Assembly (NCBI RefSeq): GCF_014205155.1
Contig: NZ_JACHMX010000001.1
Location: 2,728,001-2,792,000 of the forward strand
Origin: Amycolatopsis umgeniensis
GTDB lineage: Bacteria > Actinomycetota > Actinomycetes > Mycobacteriales > Pseudonocardiaceae
DNA: 64,000 nucleotides
Reading direction: 5' to 3'
Shown here: positions 46,475 through 54,940 of the stretch, in pieces
Layout of the letters: every line of letters begins with the position of its first letter
Numbering within the stretch: position 1 is the stretch's first letter
Notes under the pieces: generated by a model
What the model saw: only the letters and a program-made list of their open reading frames with translations
The model's database searches: none
Told to the model about the DNA's origin: nothing
Made by a program: the position numbers and the translations under genes

Positions 46475-47094
46475 TTGGCGGCCTCCGCGAACGCGCGCAG
46501 CAGCAGCGCCGTCGAGCGGGCGCCGGGATCGAGATGCCCCTTCGCGCGCTCGCCGAGATACGACGCCCGGCCCTTGCGCGGCACGAGGTCCACAGTGGAC
46601 TCGGCGCCCTTTTCCGCGGCGTCCGCGGCCGCGGTCAGGATCGCGGCGATGTCGTCACCTGAAGCCTCCTCGGCGGCCGAGACGGCGGGGATCAGCGCGT
46701 CGACCATGGTCGCGTCTCCCCCGACGGCCTTGCCGCGTGCCTGCACACCTTCGAGCGCCGCGCGCAAGGCTTCCACGAGCAGCGGACCGTCCACTTCGGC
46801 CGCGTCGCCCAATTTGACCGACGCGCGCAGGAAGGCCGTGCCGTACAACGGGCCCGCCGCGCCGCCGACCTTCGAGATCAGCGTGGTGGCGGCGAGTTTC
46901 ACGACCGCGGCGGGGGTTTCGGGGGTCGCGGTGTCCAAAGCGGACACGATCGCGGTGAACCCCCTGTCCATGTTCTCGCCGTGGTCGGCGTCGCCGATCG
47001 CGCGGTCGAGATCGATCAGCTCGGTGCGATGTTCGGCGATCACCGCGGCCGCCGCCCGCAAGGCGGCGGCGAGCGTCTCGGCGGTGCAGGCCAT
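46471..47094 (-). CDS. dhaL: Dihydroxyacetone kinase ADP-binding subunit DhaL
   Basis: 207 residues, all-helical. The nucleotide-metal site is DRAIGDADHGENMDRGF; SKVGGAAGPLYGTAFL and DPGARSTALLLRAF are also typical. It holds ADP that DhaM recharges and phosphorylates dihydroxyacetone on DhaK. The start shares one base with the dhaK stop (TGATG). Confidence 0.95.
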   Translation of the reverse strand: MACTAETLAAALRAAAAVIAEHRTELIDLDRAIGDADHGENMDRGFTAIVSALDTATPETPAAVVKLAATTLISKVGGAAGPLYGTAFLRASVKLGDAAEVDGPLLVEALRAALEGVQARGKAVGGDATMVDALIPAVSAAEEASGDDIAAILTAAADAAEKGAESTVDLVPRKGRASYLGERAKGHLDPGARSTALLLRAFAEAAK

Positions 47095-48095
47095 CAGACT
47101 CCCCACCTCAGGGCCGGGGTGTTCACCGGCGCGTCCCACAACTCGGTCAGCTCGTCGTCCAGTTTCAGCAACGTCAGGCTCATCCCCTGCATCTCGAGGC
47201 TGGTGATGTACGGCCCGACCAGGCGCCGTTCGACCACGATCCCACGCTCGGCCAGCAGCCGCTCGGCGATGCCGTGTGCCAGGTACAGCTCGACCAGCGG
47301 GGTGCCGCCCATCGAGTTCGTGAAGAGCAGGACCTTGTCGCCCTCGCTGAAAGGCAGATCCGTGACCACCGCTTCGACCATGCGCGCGACGAGCTCGTCC
47401 GCGGGCAAGGCCGGGGTCTTTTCGATGCCTGGTTCGCCGTGGATCCCGATGCCGAACTCGATCTCGTCGTCGCCGAGCTCGAAACTCGGCTCACCCGCGT
47501 GCGGCACCGTCGGCGCGGTGAGCGCGACACCGATCGAGCGGACCTGGCCGATCACCTTGCGCGCCAAGGCCTCCACCGCGTCGAGCGAGTCCCCGCGCTC
47601 GGCGGCCGCGCCGGTGACCTTCTCCAGCAGCACGGTGCCACCGACACCGCGACGACCGGCGGTGTACGTCGAGTCCTTGACCGCGACGTCGTCGTCGATG
47701 ACCACGCTGCGCACGTCGAGCCCTTCGGCGGCGGCGAGTTCCGCGGCGGTCTCGAAGTTGAGCACGTCGCCGGTGTAGTTCTTGACGATCAGCAGCGCGC
47801 CGGCGTCACCGGTGGTGGCCTTGACCGCGGCCTCGACCGCGTCCGGCGTCGGCGAGGTGAACACCGCGCCCGGTACGGCGGCCGCCAGCATGCCCTGCCC
47901 GACGAAACCGCCGTGCAGGGGTTCGTGCCCGGAACCGCCGCCGGAGATCACCGCGACCTTGCCCGCCACCGGCGCGTCCACGCGCACCACGATCGCTGGA
48001 TCGTCCTCCACGCGCAGGACGTCCGCGTGCGCGACGGCGAGCCCTCGCAGGGATTCCGCGACCACCGTCTTCGGGTCGTTGATGATCTTCTTCAT
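47094..48095 (-). CDS. dhaK: Dihydroxyacetone kinase substrate-binding subunit DhaK
   Basis: 333 residues. VISGGGSGHEPLHGGFVG and FGIGIHGEPGIEKTP (the His that binds dihydroxyacetone covalently) are clear, with NSMGGTPLVELYL and the closing LWDAPVNTPALRWG. First gene of dhaKLM, which makes dihydroxyacetone phosphate from PEP. MKKIINDPKTVV is the normal start; GGAG lies six bases before. Confidence 0.95.
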   Translation of the reverse strand: MKKIINDPKTVVAESLRGLAVAHADVLRVEDDPAIVVRVDAPVAGKVAVISGGGSGHEPLHGGFVGQGMLAAAVPGAVFTSPTPDAVEAAVKATTGDAGALLIVKNYTGDVLNFETAAELAAAEGLDVRSVVIDDDVAVKDSTYTAGRRGVGGTVLLEKVTGAAAERGDSLDAVEALARKVIGQVRSIGVALTAPTVPHAGEPSFELGDDEIEFGIGIHGEPGIEKTPALPADELVARMVEAVVTDLPFSEGDKVLLFTNSMGGTPLVELYLAHGIAERLLAERGIVVERRLVGPYITSLEMQGMSLTLLKLDDELTELWDAPVNTPALRWGV

Positions 48096-48163
48096 GGCGG
48101 TCTCCGACACGTCGGCGGGTGGGTTGTCCCCTTCCTACCTCGCCGGGCCGGATGCCGCCAGCG

Positions 48164-49165
48164 TCAGGGCTTCGGCAGCTTCGAGATCACCGATTTGGCG
48201 ATCTTCGCCGTCTTCTCGCAGGACGCGGTTTCGTCCTTCTTCTCGTCGTAGTTCTGGTACGTCACGGTGACGAGCTCGACGTATTCGCCTGCCCACGGCT
48301 TGTGCTGCCACTCCATCTTGCACTCGGCACTGCTGCCGACGCCCACCTTCTGATAGACGTCGATACCGCCGACCTCGACCTTCTTGGTCCCGTCGCGTTC
48401 CTGCGGCGGACGGCCGGGGCGGAAGCCGATGGTGATCCGCGGGTTGGAACCCGGCGTCCAGTCACAGGCGTGGAAGGTCGTCGGGGAGGTCGCGCCGTGC
48501 GGCGCCACCTCGCCGAGGATGGCGGGATCCGCGACGGCGCACGGGTCGACAGCGGTCAGCGTGCCCGCGCTGGAGGGGTACTTCGCCGGGGACGAGTGCA
48601 GGCTCTTCACGGCCTTCGCCGCGACCGTGCGGGCCGTCGCGCAGGGATCGCCGCCGTCGTAAGTGACCGAGAAGCTCACTCCACGCTCGGGTTTGCGCAA
48701 CGTCATGACGCCGACGTCGCAGCTCTTGCCGTCCTTGCTCTTCCGCTCGACCTGCGGCAGGCCCTCCACCGCCGTGATGACGGCGCCACCGGTGTCGGAC
48801 AGATAGGTCGACGCACCGATGTCGACGCTGACGGAAAACTGCTTGCCGCCGGCGTCGACGACCTTGGCCCGGCAGCCGCCGAACGCGGTCGACGACGGCA
48901 CCGGATCCTCCGGGGTGCCGAGGCCGCTCAGCGCGTCCTTGCCCACCAGCGGGCACGGGTCGATCGTGCGCATCACCGCGGGGGTGACCGCCGGATCGTT
49001 GATGTTCCCGCTCGGCACCTCACCACCGGCACCGGCTTCGGCGGCGACGGTGGTACGGGCGAAGTTGGACTTGCCGAGGTTCTGTCCGCAGGCGGTCAGC
49101 GCGCCGAGCGCGGCCACCAGGGCCAGCACGGACGCGATCCGGCGACGTCGAGCGTTGAGCAGCAC
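48164..49165 (-). CDS. DUF3558-like secreted lipoprotein
   Basis: 333 residues from a GTG seven bases behind TACCGT. Signal peptide with lipobox LTAC (Cys26). The mature part repeats a DUF3558-like half twice: IDPCPLVGKDALSGLG...FGGCRA and VDPCAVADPAILGEV...FHACDW, each with a paired Cys. This is the same layout as the outer part of the kinase at 26.6 kb. It is probably an envelope sensor or binding protein; function unknown. Upstream in-frame GTG 49174 is less likely. Confidence 0.8.
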   Translation of the reverse strand: MLLNARRRRIASVLALVAALGALTACGQNLGKSNFARTTVAAEAGAGGEVPSGNINDPAVTPAVMRTIDPCPLVGKDALSGLGTPEDPVPSSTAFGGCRAKVVDAGGKQFSVSVDIGASTYLSDTGGAVITAVEGLPQVERKSKDGKSCDVGVMTLRKPERGVSFSVTYDGGDPCATARTVAAKAVKSLHSSPAKYPSSAGTLTAVDPCAVADPAILGEVAPHGATSPTTFHACDWTPGSNPRITIGFRPGRPPQERDGTKKVEVGGIDVYQKVGVGSSAECKMEWQHKPWAGEYVELVTVTYQNYDEKKDETASCEKTAKIAKSVISKLPKP

Positions 49166-49172
49166 GAAGTGC

Positions 49173-49178
49173 ACGGTA
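49173..49178 (-). promoter_or_regulatory. -10-like TACCGT before DUF3558-like gene
   Basis: On the minus strand TACCGT, seven bases, GTG 49165. It decides the start in favour of this GTG. Confidence 0.5.
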
Positions 49179-49212
49179 GCCGGACCGCCGCGCCGCTGTC
49201 CGGACAACCCGG

Positions 49213-49479
49213 CTATTCGGCGCCCTCGCCGGTTTCGGACGTGGGCGGCACCACGATGGGCCTCAGCTTCGCCCACAGGACGAACAGCAGCCCGAACACC
49301 AGCATGCCGATGCCCGCCCACAGGTTGATCCGGACGCCGGCGGCCTTGTCGAGCTCGGCCTGGGTGGTGAAGCCGATGCCCATGATCGTGAGCACCAGCC
49401 CGTAGCCGCCGATGAGCAGGGCGATGATCAGCCGGATGTCGAAGACGCCGGCCTTCTTGGGAGCTTGGGACGCAGCCAT
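49213..49479 (-). CDS. Small two-helix membrane protein paired with symporter
   Basis: 88 residues. Two membrane helices (IALLIGGYGLVLTIMGIGF and INLWAGIGMLVFGLLFVLWA) with short cytoplasmic ends. It begins ten bases after the symporter stop on the same strand, so it is likely an accessory subunit. No named family recognised. Confidence 0.75.
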   Translation of the reverse strand: MAASQAPKKAGVFDIRLIIALLIGGYGLVLTIMGIGFTTQAELDKAAGVRINLWAGIGMLVFGLLFVLWAKLRPIVVPPTSETGEGAE

Positions 49480-49489
49480 CTCCGGCCTC

Positions 49490-51187
49490 CTAGAAGATGA
49501 TGTTGAGCACGATGGTCAGGACCAGCACGATGCCCGCGAGCAGGCCCGGCTTGCGGTACCAGCCCGCGTCGTCACCGGTTTCATCGTGCTTCAGCGACTC
49601 CTTCGGGGTGAGGGAGTAGACGAGGCCGACCAGCTGCGATTCCGGCTTCGGCGCGGTGGCGAGCGAAACACCGACACTGACCGCGATGTCGACGACGAAC
49701 GCCGTACCGGCGGCCACGAAACTGACGCCCTGCCCGGTGAGCCCGAGAACCCCGGCCTGCGAAAGCAGCCACACGGTGATCGCGGACGCGGTACCGGAGA
49801 CCAGGCCGACCCAGCCCGCCGTCGCCGTCATCCGCTTCCAGAACATGCCGAGGATGAAGGTGGCGAACAGCGGTGCGTTGAAGAAGGAGAACAGGTCCTG
49901 CAGGTAGGTCAGGATGTTCCCGGAGTTCGACGCGATGAACGCGGTGCCGATCGCCAGCACCGTGCCCGCCGCGGTGACCAGGCGGCCGAGCCGGAGGTAG
50001 TAGCCGTCGGACTCGTTCTTCTTCACGTACGACTGCCAGATGTCGTAGGTGAAGACGGTGTTGAACGAGCTCAGGTTCGCGGCCATCCCCGCCATGAACG
50101 AGGCGAGCAGACCGGCGATCGCGACGCCGAGCATGCCGTTGGGCAGCAGATCGCGCATCAGCAGCAGGATCGCGTTGTTCGCGGTGACCCCGCTGGGCGC
50201 TTCGCCGCCGTCGAGCAGGACCTGCTTGTCCTGGACGTACTCGGACACGGTGACCGCGGCGATCATGCCGGGGATGATCACGATGAACGGGATGAACATC
50301 TTCGGGAACGCGCCGATGATCGGCGTCCGCCGCGCGGCCGACATGCTCTTGGAAGCCATGGCACGCTGGACCTCGACGAAGTTCGTGGTCCAGTAACCGA
50401 AGGACAGCACGAAACCGAGGCCGAAGACGAGGCCGAGGATGGAGAGGAAGCTGTTGCCGAAGCCGGTGAGGTTGTCACCCGGCCAGGAGGACAGCTGCGC
50501 GTCTCCGCCGGGGCCTGCGGAGATCTTGTCGACCAGTCCCTGCCAGCCGCCGACCTTCACCAGGCCGACGATGGTCAGCGGCAGCAGCGCCGCGACGATC
50601 ACGAAGAACTGCAGGACCTCGTTGTAGATCGCGGCGGAGAGACCGCCGAGCGCGGTGTAGGAGAGCACGACCGCGGCCGCGACGATGATCGAAACCCACA
50701 ACGGCCAGCCCAGCAGGAGGTTCACCACGCTGGCGAGCAGGAACAGGTTCGCGCCCGCGATGAGGATCTGCGCGCTGGCGAAGCTGATGCCGTTGACGAG
50801 GTGGGCGGGTTTGCCGAACCGGCGGAGCATGAACTCCGGGACACTGCGGACCTTCGAGCCGTAATAGAACGGCATCATCACGATGCCGAGGAACAGCATC
50901 GCCGGGATCGCGCCGATCCAGAAGTAGTGGAAGGTCGGCAGGCCGTAGAGCACACCGTTGGCCGACATGCCCATGATCTCGACGGCGCCGAGGTTCGCCG
51001 AGATGAAGGCGAGGCCGGTGACCCAGGCGGGCAGCGAGCGGCCGGAGAGGAAGAAGTCCAGGCTGCTCGAGACCGACCTCCGCGCCAGGTACCCGATGCC
51101 GAGCACCAGCGCGAAATAGAAGGCGAGCAGGACGTAGTCGATAGGACTTGCGTCGAGCCGCAGGTTCGCATCGGCCAGCACGTGCAA
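49490..51187 (-). CDS. Sodium:solute symporter (SSS family)
   Basis: 565 residues, about 13 membrane helices. FYFALVLGIGYLARRSVSSS, FFLSGRSLPAWVTGLAFISANLGAVE in two parts, and SYTALGGLSAAIYNEVLQFF are SSS hallmarks, close to the SGLT/mannose-sugar branch (ANLSSFNTVFTYDIWQSYV). The substrate may be a sugar, inositol or carboxylate. Start choice: TTG 51187 has GGAGG eight bases before; ATG 51202 and GTG 51217 are alternatives. Confidence 0.9.
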   Translation of the reverse strand: MHVLADANLRLDASPIDYVLLAFYFALVLGIGYLARRSVSSSLDFFLSGRSLPAWVTGLAFISANLGAVEIMGMSANGVLYGLPTFHYFWIGAIPAMLFLGIVMMPFYYGSKVRSVPEFMLRRFGKPAHLVNGISFASAQILIAGANLFLLASVVNLLLGWPLWVSIIVAAAVVLSYTALGGLSAAIYNEVLQFFVIVAALLPLTIVGLVKVGGWQGLVDKISAGPGGDAQLSSWPGDNLTGFGNSFLSILGLVFGLGFVLSFGYWTTNFVEVQRAMASKSMSAARRTPIIGAFPKMFIPFIVIIPGMIAAVTVSEYVQDKQVLLDGGEAPSGVTANNAILLLMRDLLPNGMLGVAIAGLLASFMAGMAANLSSFNTVFTYDIWQSYVKKNESDGYYLRLGRLVTAAGTVLAIGTAFIASNSGNILTYLQDLFSFFNAPLFATFILGMFWKRMTATAGWVGLVSGTASAITVWLLSQAGVLGLTGQGVSFVAAGTAFVVDIAVSVGVSLATAPKPESQLVGLVYSLTPKESLKHDETGDDAGWYRKPGLLAGIVLVLTIVLNIIF

Positions 51188-51382
51188 CCGACCCACCTCC
51201 ATAGTGAAAATGTCCACGAGAAACGCCGGTATCGCGTCAATCGCGGACCATACTGCATGGATTCAGCAACGGCAGCGTGGGTGGGCCCGGCTAGCCCGGA
51301 AGTGTCCGGATCGGGGCTATTCCTGACAATTCCTGTCCTGTCCCGAGGTGACGCCGTCGATCGAGACGCCCGGAAACGTGAG

Positions 51383-51420
51383 AAAAAGGACCGCCCCGGC
51401 GTCGCCGCCGGGAACGGTCC
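51383..51420 (-). terminator. Intrinsic terminator after the papain-like gene
   Basis: On the minus strand GGACCG, an inner GC-rich stem (CCGGCG/CGCCGG), CGGTCC and then TTTTTCT. It lies 21 bases past the stop of the papain-like gene: a classical terminator closing the patatin/papain-like pair. Confidence 0.85.
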
Positions 51421-51441
51421 TTTCTCGCGACCGGTGGGGGT

Positions 51442-52218
51442 TTACCGGTCCGTGGGCAGGCCTACTTCGCCGTCCTCCTTGATCAACCGGGCGAGAACAT
51501 CGTCCGGCAGGTACGTGCGGTGCGGGTAGTTCGGACCCCACGAGTTGAGGAACGGCACGGCGCCGAGTTCGTCGGCACGCGGGTTGCCGAGGACCTCGTG
51601 CACCTCGTCGACGGTCTTCGCCCAGCGATAGGCCTGGATGCCGTTCTTGACGTCGGGCGTGTAGGCGGCTCGCTTGACGTGATCGTCGCTGGCGTAGCTC
51701 TCCGACCACGGGACGTGCCCCAGTTCCAGCAGGACCTCGGCCGCCGCGCGGACGGACGTGCCGTTGTTGTCGCCGGGGTTGGTCTCTTCCCATTCGTCGC
51801 GCATCTTCGACTGGTCCCACAGCCATCGCGCGGCGTAGAGGTCGCTGTTGAACAGCGTCATGCAGCGCGACCAGCCGAATCCGACGCAGGCGCCTTCCTT
51901 GCCCTGGTCGTAGAAGGCGTACTGGGTGTCGCCGTCCTTCGATTCACCGGGCTCGAGGCAGACACAGTGGCCGCCGCGGATCCGGGTGAGCGACTTCGCG
52001 CCGCCCTTCGCGACGAAGTACTCGCCGGACTTCGAGTCCTTTTCCGGGACGTCGAATTCCTTGTACCAGTTGACGCCGATGACGACCGGCGACCGGGTGG
52101 GCCGGTCCTCGGTGGCCAAGGCGGTCAGCGGATAGCGCTCGACGTGGCGCCAGTCGTCCGGGACGAACCGGCCGAGGCGGCCGTCCGCCGGATCACTGCC
52201 GATCGGGCGATAACGCAT
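51442..52218 (-). CDS. Papain-like (C1) cysteine peptidase homologue with rearranged motif order
   Basis: 258 residues. All papain-type parts are visible but in unusual order: the His segment VVIGVNWYKEFDVPE...RGGHCVCLEP (His84) comes first, then the oxyanion Gln and nucleophile (DQGKEGACVGFGWSRCM, Gln105 and Cys111), and last the Asn strand VPFLNSWGPNYPHRTYLP (Asn225). In the usual fold the His segment lies between the Cys helix and NSWG. No signal peptide. AGGAGG stands before the ATG. It is transcribed behind the patatin gene. A protease role is inferred. Confidence 0.75.
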   Translation of the reverse strand: MRYRPIGSDPADGRLGRFVPDDWRHVERYPLTALATEDRPTRSPVVIGVNWYKEFDVPEKDSKSGEYFVAKGGAKSLTRIRGGHCVCLEPGESKDGDTQYAFYDQGKEGACVGFGWSRCMTLFNSDLYAARWLWDQSKMRDEWEETNPGDNNGTSVRAAAEVLLELGHVPWSESYASDDHVKRAAYTPDVKNGIQAYRWAKTVDEVHEVLGNPRADELGAVPFLNSWGPNYPHRTYLPDDVLARLIKEDGEVGLPTDR

Positions 52219-52261
52219 GGGATCCTCCTATCCCTCATCCCACCGGAATACCGCCGGCGAG

Positions 52262-53224
52262 TCACTGCGGCACAATCTTTTCCAGAAACCGCCGCGCGGC
52301 CTCCCGCCCGTTTTCGAAGAGGAGCTTCTTCTCCTCGTCGCCGAGCCCGAAGTCGACGGCGGAAACACCGGTCGTGTCGACGCACATCGTCCGCCGGTTC
52401 ACACCTTCCTCGTGCAACCGGTAACGATTCCAGTCCGACAGCAGGGTTTCGAGCGAACTGATGGCGATCCGCAACGCGGTCTTCACCGGTTTGTCCCTGC
52501 CGCCGACGGGTTCCCCGGAAAGCTTCACTCCCCAGGTCGGCCACCGGGGCTTCTTCGCGTCGGTCCGGTCGAAGACGGTGATCGGGAAGTTCGACAGCAA
52601 ACCGCCGTCGACCCAGGTGACGGTGCCCTCGGGGCGGACGTCGAACTGCACCGGCCGGAAGTAGAACGGGATCGACATCGACGCGCGGACGGCGTCGACG
52701 ATCTTCTCCCCGCCGGGATCGCGGCCGTACTGGGAATAATCCCAAGGCAGCCGGACGAGCACGCGGCGGGTCAGATCACTGACGTGGACGACGAGCGAAT
52801 ACCGTTGATGGGAACGCAAAGTGCCTTCGGGATCGTCGATGGCGAGATCGGCGAAAGTGCGCACTCCGACCTCCTCCAGCAACGGCGTGAGCCATTCGGC
52901 GAGATAGTCACCGGTGTGCATCCCGTCGTGCAGGAGCAAAGCGACGCCGTCGCCGATCGGGCCGGTGACCTTGTCGAGCAGGGACTGATCCTGGAACCGG
53001 CCGCAGTCCATGTCGTTCATCACCGCTTCCAGAGCGCCGAGATCCTTCCCGGCCTTCTGATAAGCGGCGACCAGCGTCGCGACGATCGCCCCCGCACTCG
53101 TCCCGGCGATCCGCGGGAACGAATAGCCGGCTTCGTGCAACTCCAGCACCGCGCCCAGCAACCCGATGCCTTTGACGCCGCCGCCTTCCAGCACCAGATC
53201 GACGCGTTTCGGAGAATCAGCCAT
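52262..53224 (-). CDS. Patatin-like phospholipase
   Basis: 320 residues. The Ser-Asp dyad and oxyanion loop are intact: LVLEGGGVKGIGLLGAV, GTSAGAIVATLV (Ser43) and VDGGLLSNFP (Asp206). It hydrolyses ester bonds of phospholipids or other lipids. No signal peptide, so cytoplasmic. It precedes the papain-like gene by 43 bases on the same strand. It is not part of a CBASS operon, since no nucleotide cyclase gene is near. Confidence 0.9.
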   Translation of the reverse strand: MADSPKRVDLVLEGGGVKGIGLLGAVLELHEAGYSFPRIAGTSAGAIVATLVAAYQKAGKDLGALEAVMNDMDCGRFQDQSLLDKVTGPIGDGVALLLHDGMHTGDYLAEWLTPLLEEVGVRTFADLAIDDPEGTLRSHQRYSLVVHVSDLTRRVLVRLPWDYSQYGRDPGGEKIVDAVRASMSIPFYFRPVQFDVRPEGTVTWVDGGLLSNFPITVFDRTDAKKPRWPTWGVKLSGEPVGGRDKPVKTALRIAISSLETLLSDWNRYRLHEEGVNRRTMCVDTTGVSAVDFGLGDEEKKLLFENGREAARRFLEKIVPQ

Positions 53225-53482
53225 GGCACATCACCCCTGCACCCGCGGGCCCCTTGTGTCGGCGGCACCCCTCGCGGAAATCGAGTGTGGCACAGCGCGA
53301 GACCACGTAATCCGGCGTTCACCCGAATGGCACAGAAATAGCTGGTTCTTTTGCAGGATGAGTCGAGTTCGTTAATTTCTCGCCGCCCTTTAGGGCATTC
53401 TGTGGCGCGAGAAAGAATGCAGATACAAAACCGAGGACTCGATTGGATCTCGGCTGTTCAGCGCCCACCGCGGCCGCATACG

Positions 53483-53566
53483 GGGGCTGAAGGGCCCCTT
53501 CCCCGCATCGGACGCGGCGAAGGGCGCTTTCCCCCGTGTCATGCGGGGATGGGGCCCTTCAGCCCC
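53483..53566. terminator. 26-bp palindrome with a long structured loop
   Basis: Arms 53483-53508 and 53541-53566 differ at one position; the arm starts GGGGCTGAAGGGCCCC. The 32-base loop carries a further related piece (GAAGGGCGCTTTCCCC), as if one element had inserted into another. Downstream of nucS. Confidence 0.65.
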
Positions 53567-53607
53567 GCGCGATCATGTCGCGCGACGGGGCGGCGTGACA
53601 CCGCACT

Positions 53608-53691
53608 CGCGTGATCGGAGACGGAACTCGCGTGATCGGGGGCGGAACTCGCGTGATCGGGCACCGCACACCCGCGTACGGCGCCCAGTCA
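53608..53691 (+). repeat. Array of three 21-bp units plus one degenerate
   Basis: Units at 53608, 53629 and 53650, each beginning CGCGTGATCGG, the first two ending CGGAACT; a fourth 21-bp stretch (53671-53691) is only partly similar. It ends nine bases before the nucS stop. Confidence 0.8.
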
Positions 53692-53699
53692 CGTGCGGG

Positions 53700-54359
53700 T
53701 CAGAAGAGGCGGAATTCGTCCGACTCGATGCCGCGCAGCGCGTCGTAGTCCAGCGTGAGGCACCGGATCCCCCGGTCCTCGGCCAGCACGCGCGCCTGCG
53801 GCTTGATGATCTGCGCCGCGAAGACGCCCTGCACGGGCGCCAGCAGCGGGTCGCGGTTGAGCAGTTCGAGGTACCGCGTCAGCTGCTCGACTCCGTCGAT
53901 CTCGCCGCGCCGTTTGATCTCGACGGCCACGCTGGCGCCCTCGGCGTCGCGGGCCATGATGTCGACCGGACCGATCGCGGTCGGGAACTCCCGCCGCACC
54001 AGGGTGTAGCCGTCACCGAGGGTCTTGATGTGCTCGGCGAGCAGTTCCTGCAGGTGTGCCTCGACGCCGTCCTTCTGCAGACCCGGTTCCGCGCCGAGTT
54101 CCTGGGAGTGGTCGTGGAAGATCTCGTCGATCGTGATGACGAGCTTCTCTCCCTGCTTGTTCTCGACGATCCACAGCTTGCCGTCCTCGATCAGCCAGCA
54201 CGGCGGGCTCATCCAGTTCAGCGGCTTGTAGGCGCGGTCGTCCGAGTGCACGGACACCGAGCCGTCGGCCTTCACGAGCAACAGCCGGGTGGCCATCGGC
54301 AGATGGGCGGTCAGACGGCCGGCGTAGTCGACCTGGCAGCGAGCGATCACTAGGCGCAC
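53700..54359 (-). CDS. nucS: Mismatch-specific endonuclease NucS/EndoMS
   Basis: 219 residues, full length. N-terminal DNA-binding half starts [20 protein letters not shown]; the nuclease half has GPVDIMARD and [17 protein letters not shown] (Asp, Glu-x-Lys catalytic set). The C-terminal end DEFRLF resembles a sliding-clamp-binding peptide. NucS replaces MutS/MutL in most actinobacteria. The GTG start is six bases behind TACCCT. Confidence 0.95.
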   Translation of the reverse strand: MRLVIARCQVDYAGRLTAHLPMATRLLLVKADGSVSVHSDDRAYKPLNWMSPPCWLIEDGKLWIVENKQGEKLVITIDEIFHDHSQELGAEPGLQKDGVEAHLQELLAEHIKTLGDGYTLVRREFPTAIGPVDIMARDAEGASVAVEIKRRGEIDGVEQLTRYLELLNRDPLLAPVQGVFAAQIIKPQARVLAEDRGIRCLTLDYDALRGIESDEFRLF

Positions 54360-54365
54360 CACGCG

Positions 54366-54371
54366 AGGGTA
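54366..54371 (-). promoter_or_regulatory. -10-like TACCCT before nucS
   Basis: On the minus strand TACCCT, six bases, GTG 54359. The divergent NUDIX gene has GATACT six bases before its ATG, so both genes may be leaderless. Confidence 0.45.
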
Positions 54372-54396
54372 GGACAAGCACGGCGATACTGTGCGC

Positions 54397-54936
54397 ATGG
54401 ACCCCGTTCAGCGTGTCAGCACGCGTGAGGTGTACCGGAACAACTGGATGACCGTGCGCGAGGACGCGGTCCGGCGGCTCGATGGTTCCGAAGGGATCTA
54501 CGCCGTCATCGACAAACCCACGCTCGCCGTGGTGATGCCCTACGAAGACGACGGGTTTCACCTGGTCGAGCAGTTCCGCTATCCGCTCGGCCTGCGGCGG
54601 TGGGAGTTCCCGATGGGCACCGCCCCCGATCTGGCCGACCTCCCGCCGCGCGAACTCGCCGCCCGTGAACTGCGCGAGGAGACCGGGCTGATCGCGGGCG
54701 AGTTGACCGACCTCGGCCTGACCGACGTCGCCCCCGGTATGTCGAGCCAGCGCGGGCACGTGTTCCTCGCCACCGATCTCACGCAGGGTGAGGCCCAGCG
54801 CGAGGTCGAGGAGCAGGACATGCGGACGGCTTGGTTCGGACGCGACGAGTTCGAGAAGATGATCGCTTCGGGTGACATCACCGACGCGCTGACGATGGCC
54901 GCCTACATGCTCCTGCTCCTGCGCGAGCGCGGCTGA
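54397..54936 (+). CDS. NUDIX hydrolase (ADP-ribose pyrophosphatase-like)
   Basis: 179 residues. NUDIX box around [19 protein letters not shown], with [19 protein letters not shown] before it, as in the ADP-sugar/ADP-ribose branch. It cleaves a nucleoside diphosphate linked to X; the substrate is not certain. Its stop lies four bases from that of the convergent enoyl-CoA hydratase. GTG 54391 would add two residues. Confidence 0.88.
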   Translation: MDPVQRVSTREVYRNNWMTVREDAVRRLDGSEGIYAVIDKPTLAVVMPYEDDGFHLVEQFRYPLGLRRWEFPMGTAPDLADLPPRELAARELREETGLIAGELTDLGLTDVAPGMSSQRGHVFLATDLTQGEAQREVEEQDMRTAWFGRDEFEKMIASGDITDALTMAAYMLLLLRERG

Positions 54937-54940
54937 GGTC

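Larger units (their letters stand above)
53225..53699. other. Gene-free stretch with nested palindrome and repeat array
   Basis: 475 bases between nucS and the patatin gene. The first ~250 contain an A/T-richer patch (53330-53430) likely holding the patatin promoter. It then holds the palindrome at 53483 and the 21-bp array at 53608, described separately. No supported gene. Confidence 0.6.

Noticed and set aside
52262..53224. CBASS-type patatin effector (CapV)
   Set aside because: No nucleotide cyclase, Cap2 or Cap3 gene lies next to it; the partner is a papain-like protein.
53608..53691. CRISPR array
   Set aside because: Units are only 21 bp, directly joined without spacers, and no cas genes are present.
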